NCBI RefSeq assembly: GCF_026151165.2
Contig: NZ_CP117849.1
Coordinates: 2,728,001 to 2,792,000, forward strand
Direction: 5' to 3'
Source: Cryobacterium sp. SO2
GTDB lineage: Bacteria; Actinomycetota; Actinomycetes; Actinomycetales; Microbacteriaceae
DNA: 64,000 nt
The position numbers were made by a program, and so were the translations under genes. The notes under the pieces were generated by a model. The model did no database searches. It saw only the letters and a list, made by a program, of their open reading frames with translations, and had not been told where the DNA came from. This document shows, one piece after another, positions 59,201-64,000 of the stretch. The stretch's first letter is position 1. Each line of letters starts with the position of its first letter.

Positions 59201-59517
59201 CGGATGAGGGTGCCTGACCGCGGGACCTGCCCGTGGAAGTTCTCCACAGGCTCCCGAAGGCCTCGCCCGCCGCCCGCGCGCCCTGCCAAGCACTCATTTT
59301 GGAGAAAAGCACCTTCGTTGGGCTCCACAACCCTGCGAAGTTTCGGAATGAGTGCGCTCGTGCACGGGGAACGTGCGGCTCGCGTCCAGGGATCTTTGTT
59401 TGTCTGCGTTTGTGTTGACAATCAAAAAGAAACGGGTCTAAAGTCAGGCATACAAACTTTCGCGCGGTTTCCCCCGGCCGCGCACACCCCCTGAGTTCTC
59501 ACCGTCGAGGAGGCACG
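59201..59517. other. 317-bp spacer upstream of the fructose operon
   Basis: Gene-free. The left part contains an inverted repeat GCACTCATT (59290-59298) and AATGAGTGC (59347-59355) of unknown role. The right part holds the fruR promoter and repeated GTTTGT half-sites. Confidence 0.5.
59398..59457 (+). promoter_or_regulatory. Promoter and putative FruR operator of the fructose operon
   Basis: TTGACA (59415-59420) and TAAAGT (59439-59444) with an 18-bp spacer form a good sigma-70-type promoter. GTTTGT at 59398-59403 and 59408-59413, and its complement ACAAAC at 59452-59457, flank it. These are likely DeoR-type regulator half-sites placed for repression. Confidence 0.65.
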
Positions 59518-60306
59518 ATGTTCGCCGAAGAGCGTCAGTCGATGATCGCCGAGATGGTGTCCGACTTGAGCCGTGTCACCGTCAACGAACTCGCCGTGCG
59601 CTTCGACATCACGCCGGAGACCGTGCGCCGCGACCTCTCCGCGCTGGAGACCAGCCGTCACCTGCGCCGCGTGCACGGTGGCGCCGTGGCCATCGACCGC
59701 CTGAGCATGTCGGAGCCGAGCCTCGAGGAACGCCAGAGCCAGCGCCACGACGAGAAGGCCCGCATCGCCGACGCCGCGCTGGCCATGATCCCCGCGAGCA
59801 CCACCGGGTCGATCATCCTGGACTCCGGCACCACCACCGAGCTGCTGGCCGACCGCCTGCTCGACTGGATGCCCGCCAACGCCGGCGACCAGCTCTTGGT
59901 GATCACCAACGCCCTGCCCATCGCCTACAAGCTGGCCGGCAACGAGGCCATCTCGCTGCAGATCCTCGGCGGCCGGGTGCGCGGCCTCACCCGGGCCATC
60001 GTGGGCACCCGTACCACCCAGATGCTCGACGCGATGCGCCCGGACATCGCGTTCGTCGGTGCCAACGGTGTGGCCGCCGAGTTCGGCTTCAGCACCCCCG
60101 ATTCCGTCGAGGCCGCCGTGAAGACCGCCATCGTGCGTTCGGCCCGCCGGGTCGTCGCCCTCGCCGACTCCTCCAAGCTCGACCAGGAAACCCTGGTCAG
60201 GTTCGCTGCTCTGAGCGACATCGACGCGCTCATCACCGATGCTCCCCCTTCCCAGAAACTTGCCGCAGCCCTCGCCGCGGCGGATGTCGAGGTCGTAATC
60301 GCATGA
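59518..60306 (+). CDS. fruR: DeoR/GlpR-type repressor of the fructose operon
   Basis: 262 residues. The N-terminal DeoR helix-turn-helix reads VTVNELAVRFDITPETVRRD at 20-39. The C-terminal sugar-phosphate-sensing domain has SIILDSGTTTELLAD near residue 98 and a GANGVAAEFGFSTPD region near 182. As first gene of the fru operon it presumably senses fructose-1-phosphate or fructose-1,6-bisphosphate. Shine-Dalgarno GGAGG precedes the ATG at 59518. The last codons overlap fruK (ATGA). Adjacent GTTTGT repeats are the likely sites. Confidence 0.92.
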   Translation: MFAEERQSMIAEMVSDLSRVTVNELAVRFDITPETVRRDLSALETSRHLRRVHGGAVAIDRLSMSEPSLEERQSQRHDEKARIADAALAMIPASTTGSIILDSGTTTELLADRLLDWMPANAGDQLLVITNALPIAYKLAGNEAISLQILGGRVRGLTRAIVGTRTTQMLDAMRPDIAFVGANGVAAEFGFSTPDSVEAAVKTAIVRSARRVVALADSSKLDQETLVRFAALSDIDALITDAPPSQKLAAALAAADVEVVIA

Positions 60307-61274
60307 TCGTCACACTCACCCCCAACCCCAGTCTTGATCGCACGATCGAGCTCGCCGGCCCGCTCGCCCGCGGCGACGTGCAGCGCGCCCTGGACGCCCA
60401 CCAGGAACCCGGCGGCAAAGGCGTCAACATCTGCCGGGCGCTCGAAGCCTCCGGCGTGCAGAGCCTCGCGATCCTGCCGGGCGACGCCGATGACCCGGTG
60501 CTGCTCGCGCTGACCGCGCAGGGCATCCCCCACCTGGGCCTGCCCATCAACGCCACCCTGCGCAGCAACATCGCGATCACCGAACCGGACGGCACCACCA
60601 CCAAGGTGAACGAGCCCGGTCCGGCGCTCAGCGCCGACCAGCAGGCCGCCCTGGTGGAACTCGTGCTGGAGAAGGCTGCCGGCGCCGGATGGCTCGTGCT
60701 GGCCGGGTCCCTCCCGCCCGGAGTGCCGGACACGTTCTACGCCGACCTCACCCGTGAGCTCAAGGCCCGTTTCGGCGCCGACGCCCCCAAGGTCGCCATC
60801 GACTCCTCCGGAGCTCCCCTGGCCGCGGCCATCAGCGCCGGCCCCGACCTGCTCAAGCCCAACGCCGACGAACTCGCCGAGCTCACCGGCATCTCGGATC
60901 CCGACAGCCTCGAGGCCGACCCGCACCTGGCGGCCCGTGCCGCGCAGACCCTCATCACCGCTGGAGTCGGCGCCGTTCTGGCCACCCTCGGTTCCAAGGG
61001 TGCCCTGCTGGTCACCGCAGAGGGCTACTGGCTCGCCACTCGTCCCCCGATCGTCGCGGTTTCAACCGTCGGCGCCGGAGATTCTTCGCTGGCGGGCTTC
61101 CTGCTCAGCGACCTGGCCGGAGCATCCGCCCCGGACTGCCTGCGTCAGGCCGTCGCCCATGGCGCCGCTGCCGCATCCCTGCCCGGCTCAACCGTGCCGG
61201 CCCTCGACCACACCGACCCCAGCGCCGTCACAGTGACGGCATTTGCTACACATCCAAAGGAGGATGACCAGTGA
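60303..61274 (+). CDS. fruK: 1-Phosphofructokinase
   Basis: 323 residues of the PfkB/ribokinase family. Converts fructose-1-phosphate to fructose-1,6-bisphosphate with ATP. Family motifs: TPNPSLDRTI near residue 6, GGKGVNICRAL near 38, and the anion-hole and catalytic base in STVGAGDSSLAGF near 250 (GAGD with the catalytic Asp). The substrate is delivered as fructose-1-phosphate by the FruA PTS next to it. It overlaps both neighbours by 4 nt, one operon. Confidence 0.95.
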   Translation: MIVTLTPNPSLDRTIELAGPLARGDVQRALDAHQEPGGKGVNICRALEASGVQSLAILPGDADDPVLLALTAQGIPHLGLPINATLRSNIAITEPDGTTTKVNEPGPALSADQQAALVELVLEKAAGAGWLVLAGSLPPGVPDTFYADLTRELKARFGADAPKVAIDSSGAPLAAAISAGPDLLKPNADELAELTGISDPDSLEADPHLAARAAQTLITAGVGAVLATLGSKGALLVTAEGYWLATRPPIVAVSTVGAGDSSLAGFLLSDLAGASAPDCLRQAVAHGAAAASLPGSTVPALDHTDPSAVTVTAFATHPKEDDQ

Positions 61275-63334
61275 GTGCACTGATTACCCCAGAGCTCGTT
61301 GCTTTGGACCAGAACCTCGGAGACGCGCCCGCGACCGTGATCCGGCACCTTGCCGAGCTCGTTGCCGGAGCCGGCCGGGCCACCGAGATCGAGGGCCTGT
61401 ACGCCGATGCCCTCGCCCGCGAAGCGAAGACCTCCACCGGCATCCCCGGCGGCCTCGCGATCCCCCACTGCCGCTCGGCAGCGGTCACGGAGCCGACGCT
61501 GGCCGTCGCCCGCCTCTCGCAGCCCGTCGACTTCGGTTCGGCAGACGGCCCCGCCGACCTGATCTTCATGATCGCCGCCCCGGAGGGCGCCGACCAGGAC
61601 CACCTGAAGATCCTGTCCAAGCTCGCCCGTTCGCTCATGAAGGCCGACTTCACCGCGGCCCTGCGCGCAGCGAAGACCCCCGAAGAGATCGTGACCCTGG
61701 TCACCGACATCGTCGCCCCGGTCACCGCAGCAGCACCCGCCGGAGCGCACTCCGCCCCAGCGGCACCGCGCGCCACGTCCGCAGTGCCCGTCCAGGCACC
61801 CACCGGTGCCGGCACGACGGGCCCCGCCACCGCGGGCAGCCGTCGCCTCGTGGCCGTCACCGCCTGCCCCACCGGCATCGCGCACACCTACATGGCAGCG
61901 GATGCGCTCGTCGCGGCCGCCAAGGAAATGGGCATCGACCTGCAGGTCGAGACCCAGGGTTCCGCCGGAGCGACCCCGCTGGCCGCCTCGGTCATCGCCG
62001 CAGCAGACGCCGTGATCTTCGCGGTTGACGTGGACGTTCGCGACAAGAGCCGCTTCGCCGGCAAGCCCGTCATCCAGTCGCCCGTCAAGCGCGGCATCGA
62101 CGAACCGAAGAAGATGATCCAGGAGGCTCTCGCCGCCGTGGACAACCCGAACGCCCGCCGCGTCAGCGGTGGTGGCGCAGAGGCATCCGACTCGGTCAGC
62201 GAGAACGAGCACATGGGCCAGAAGGTCAAGCGCGCCCTGCTCACCGGTGTCAGCTACATGATCCCGTTCGTCGCCGGTGGAGGCCTCCTCATCGCACTGG
62301 GCTTCCTGCTCGGCGGCTACAAGATCACCGAGGTCGCCGACGTCGTCGTGCTGCAGAACAGCCTCTGGAACCTGCCTGAGGGTGGCCTGGCCATTTACCT
62401 CGGCGCGGTCCTGTTCAAGATCGGCGCCCTGTCGATGGGCTTCCTGGTTCCGGCCCTGGCCGGCTACATCGCCTACGGCATCGCCGACCGGCCCGGCATC
62501 GCCCCCGGCTTCGTCGCCGGTGCGGTCTCCGGCTTCATGGGTGCAGGCTTCCTCGGCGGCATCGTCGGCGGCCTGCTCGCCGGTGTCGCTGCGGCCTACA
62601 TCGGTTCCTTCAAGGTGCCGAGCTGGCTCCGCAGCCTGATGCCCGTCGTGATCATCCCGCTGCTCGCCTCGATCTTCGCCTCCGGGCTGATGTTCCTGGT
62701 GCTCGGTGGACCGATCGCCTGGCTCACCGTCGCCCTGAGCGACTGGCTCAACGGCATGACCGGCGCGTCCGTCGTGATCCTCGGCCTGATCCTCGGCCTC
62801 ATGATGGCGTTCGACCTCGGTGGCCCGGTCAACAAGGTTGCATACTCCTTCGCCGTCGCCGGCCTCGGTGCCGCAACGCTGGCCAACCAGGCGCCGTGGC
62901 AGATCATGGCCGCGGTCATGGCCGCCGGCATGGTTCCGCCGCTCGCGATGGCCCTGGCCACCGTGCTCGACCGCAAGCTGTTCAGCCCGGTCGAACGCGA
63001 AAACGGCAAGGCTGCCTGGCTGCTCGGCGCGTCGTTCATCTCCGAAGGCGCCATCCCGTTCGCCGCTGCCGACCCGCTGCGCGTGATCCCCGCGAGCATG
63101 CTCGGCGCGGCCACCACTGGCGCGCTCACTATGGCCTGGGGCGTCACGTCCAAGGCCCCGCACGGCGGCATGTTCGTCTTCTTCGCCATCGACAACTTCC
63201 TCCTGTTCGCTCTCGCGATCATCATCGGCACGGTCATTTCGGCCATCGCCGTGATCGTTCTGAAGCGCTACGTGCGGAAGGCGCCGACGGCTGAGAACGC
63301 CGAGCTGGCTAACACCACCCTGGTGAACGCCTAG
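61271..63334 (+). CDS. fruA: PTS fructose transporter, fused EIIABC
   Basis: 687 residues with domain order A-B-C. EIIA (1-148) has His66 in AIPHCRS as the first phosphorylation site. An Ala/Pro linker follows. EIIB (about 191-290) has Cys199 in TACPTGIAHTY as the second. EIIC (about 315-670) has nine or so membrane helices starting GVSYMIPFVAGGG. It imports fructose and phosphorylates it to fructose-1-phosphate. The GTG start overlaps the fruK stop. ptsI follows in the same direction. Confidence 0.96.
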   Translation: MSALITPELVALDQNLGDAPATVIRHLAELVAGAGRATEIEGLYADALAREAKTSTGIPGGLAIPHCRSAAVTEPTLAVARLSQPVDFGSADGPADLIFMIAAPEGADQDHLKILSKLARSLMKADFTAALRAAKTPEEIVTLVTDIVAPVTAAAPAGAHSAPAAPRATSAVPVQAPTGAGTTGPATAGSRRLVAVTACPTGIAHTYMAADALVAAAKEMGIDLQVETQGSAGATPLAASVIAAADAVIFAVDVDVRDKSRFAGKPVIQSPVKRGIDEPKKMIQEALAAVDNPNARRVSGGGAEASDSVSENEHMGQKVKRALLTGVSYMIPFVAGGGLLIALGFLLGGYKITEVADVVVLQNSLWNLPEGGLAIYLGAVLFKIGALSMGFLVPALAGYIAYGIADRPGIAPGFVAGAVSGFMGAGFLGGIVGGLLAGVAAAYIGSFKVPSWLRSLMPVVIIPLLASIFASGLMFLVLGGPIAWLTVALSDWLNGMTGASVVILGLILGLMMAFDLGGPVNKVAYSFAVAGLGAATLANQAPWQIMAAVMAAGMVPPLAMALATVLDRKLFSPVERENGKAAWLLGASFISEGAIPFAAADPLRVIPASMLGAATTGALTMAWGVTSKAPHGGMFVFFAIDNFLLFALAIIIGTVISAIAVIVLKRYVRKAPTAENAELANTTLVNA

Positions 63335-63338
63335 CATT

Positions 63339-63353
63339 AGTGGGTTACCCACT
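63339..63353. promoter_or_regulatory. Perfect palindrome between fruA and ptsI
   Basis: AGTGGGT-T-ACCCACT, 5 bp after the fruA stop and 25 bp before the ptsI start. It may be an operator, attenuator or an RNA-stability hairpin. Confidence 0.5.
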
Positions 63354-63377
63354 GTTTATGAGAATCGAGGAAGTTCC

Positions 63378-64000
63378 GTGCAGAGTTTCACAGGAGTAGG
63401 GGTCAGCCCCGGGCGGATCGTAGGATCCGTACGGCAGATGCCCAAGGCCGTGAGCGAGCCGCCCGCTGGAGAAAAGCTGGCCTCGTCGACGACGGCGGAA
63501 GATGCCGCTGTCACACTGCGCGCAGCCGCGAAGGCGGTGCAGGCCGAGCTCAAGCAGCGTTCGGTCGGCGCCACCGGAGCGGGCAAGTCGGTTCTCGAGG
63601 CCACCGCACTGATGGCCGCGGACCCCATGCTCATCAAGGGCGCCGTGAAGTTGATCACCAACAACGGCACCTCCGCTGAGCGAGCAATCTGGGAGTCCGC
63701 GGCATCCGTGGCCGAAATGCTGCACAACCTCGGCGGCTATATGGCCGAGCGCTCCACCGATGTGCTCGACGTGCGGTCCCGCATCGTCGCCGAGCTGCGT
63801 GGGGTGCCCGCACCGGGCATCCCCGCCTCGGATGAGCCGTTCATCCTCGTCGCCGACGACCTGGCGCCGGCCGACACGGCCACGCTGAACCCGGCGATCG
63901 TGCTGGCCCTGGTCACCTCTGGTGGCGGCCCGCAGTCGCACACCGCGATCATCGCCCGTGCCCTGGGCCTGCCCGCCGTGGTCGCCGCGGCCGGCGTCGA
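63378..64000 (+). CDS. ptsI: PTS enzyme I, N-terminal part (runs off the right edge)
   Basis: Phosphoenolpyruvate-protein phosphotransferase; takes phosphate from PEP and passes it to HPr. 207 codons are present. GVGVSPGRIVG near the start is typical. The phosphorylated His is in GGPQSHTAIIARALGLPA near residue 190. The helical HPr-binding domain lies between. The GTG at 63378 follows GAGGAAG. It ends the visible fructose operon and is presumably followed by ptsH outside the window. Confidence 0.93.
   Translation, partial: MQSFTGVGVSPGRIVGSVRQMPKAVSEPPAGEKLASSTTAEDAAVTLRAAAKAVQAELKQRSVGATGAGKSVLEATALMAADPMLIKGAVKLITNNGTSAERAIWESAASVAEMLHNLGGYMAERSTDVLDVRSRIVAELRGVPAPGIPASDEPFILVADDLAPADTATLNPAIVLALVTSGGGPQSHTAIIARALGLPAVVAAAGV

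Noticed and set aside
59201..59397. Small gene in the spacer before fruR
   Set aside because: Short frames here have no start signal, no -10 box and no recognisable protein.

Overview
High-GC window (64 kb, close to 70% GC by eye) from an actinobacterium, most likely a member of the Microbacteriaceae and possibly Cryobacterium-like. The case for this is the codon use, many GTG starts, many apparently leaderless genes, and lineage-typical families: DUF222/HNH endonuclease, DUF3516 helicase, DUF6510 zinc ribbon, MarP-like protease and an F420-type PPOX protein. The genus is only a guess. I see no rRNA, tRNA, CRISPR array, phage or insertion sequence. It reads as ordinary chromosome, mixing housekeeping genes with small accessory modules and a few decayed genes.

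Layout. 1-4300: metG (5' part), rsmI, a protein O-mannosyltransferase and a fatty acid desaturase. 4300-9300: YeiH-type transporter, metY with a CoA-binding protein, serine ammonia-lyase, and a frameshifted LysM lipoprotein. 9300-14700: Gfo/Idh oxidoreductase, Lrp regulator divergent from alanine dehydrogenase, DUF3516 helicase. 14700-19860: three translationally coupled genes (GT2 beta-glycan synthase, membrane-fusion-like protein, GH81 beta-1,3-glucanase) that look like a beta-glucan export locus, then 547 bp of regulatory DNA. 19860-29850: a membrane-bound sulfite-oxidase-type molybdoenzyme, a DksA/TraR protein lacking one zinc cysteine, DUF4232 protein, membrane protein plus GntR regulator, HNH endonuclease, an NTF2-like gene remnant, a second small molybdoenzyme coupled to a flavin reductase and a zinc ribbon, MarP-like protease and RNase HI.

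29850-46160: sugar MFS transporter, DUF429, menC-like enolase, MpaB-type oxygenase, MerR regulator with tandem operators facing a SulP transporter, a repeat-rich spacer, M18 aminopeptidase, GH65 phosphorylase, VOC and PPOX proteins, RecQ-like helicase with a repeat-derived insert, ADP-ribosylglycohydrolase-like protein. 46160-58240: cystine-type ABC importer, oleate hydratase, Pr6Pr membrane protein, a degenerate tyrosine-phosphatase relative, DUF2834 protein, a very acidic HtrA-type protease, sbcD-sbcC, and a short-chain dehydrogenase pseudogene. 58240-64000: DUF559 endonuclease-like protein, then the fructose PTS operon fruR-fruK-fruA followed by ptsI (runs off the end).

Two themes run through the window. 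First, at least fifteen genes have a TANNNT -10 hexamer placed 6 or 7 nt before the start codon with no Shine-Dalgarno, which fixes their starts and implies leaderless transcripts. Second, many gene pairs overlap by 4 nt (ATGA/GTGA), marking translational coupling. I found no clear-cut new system. The most distinctive items are the GT2/HlyD/GH81 glucan locus, the molybdoenzyme-reductase-zinc-ribbon trio, the degenerate phosphatase and the nearly lysine/arginine-free protease.
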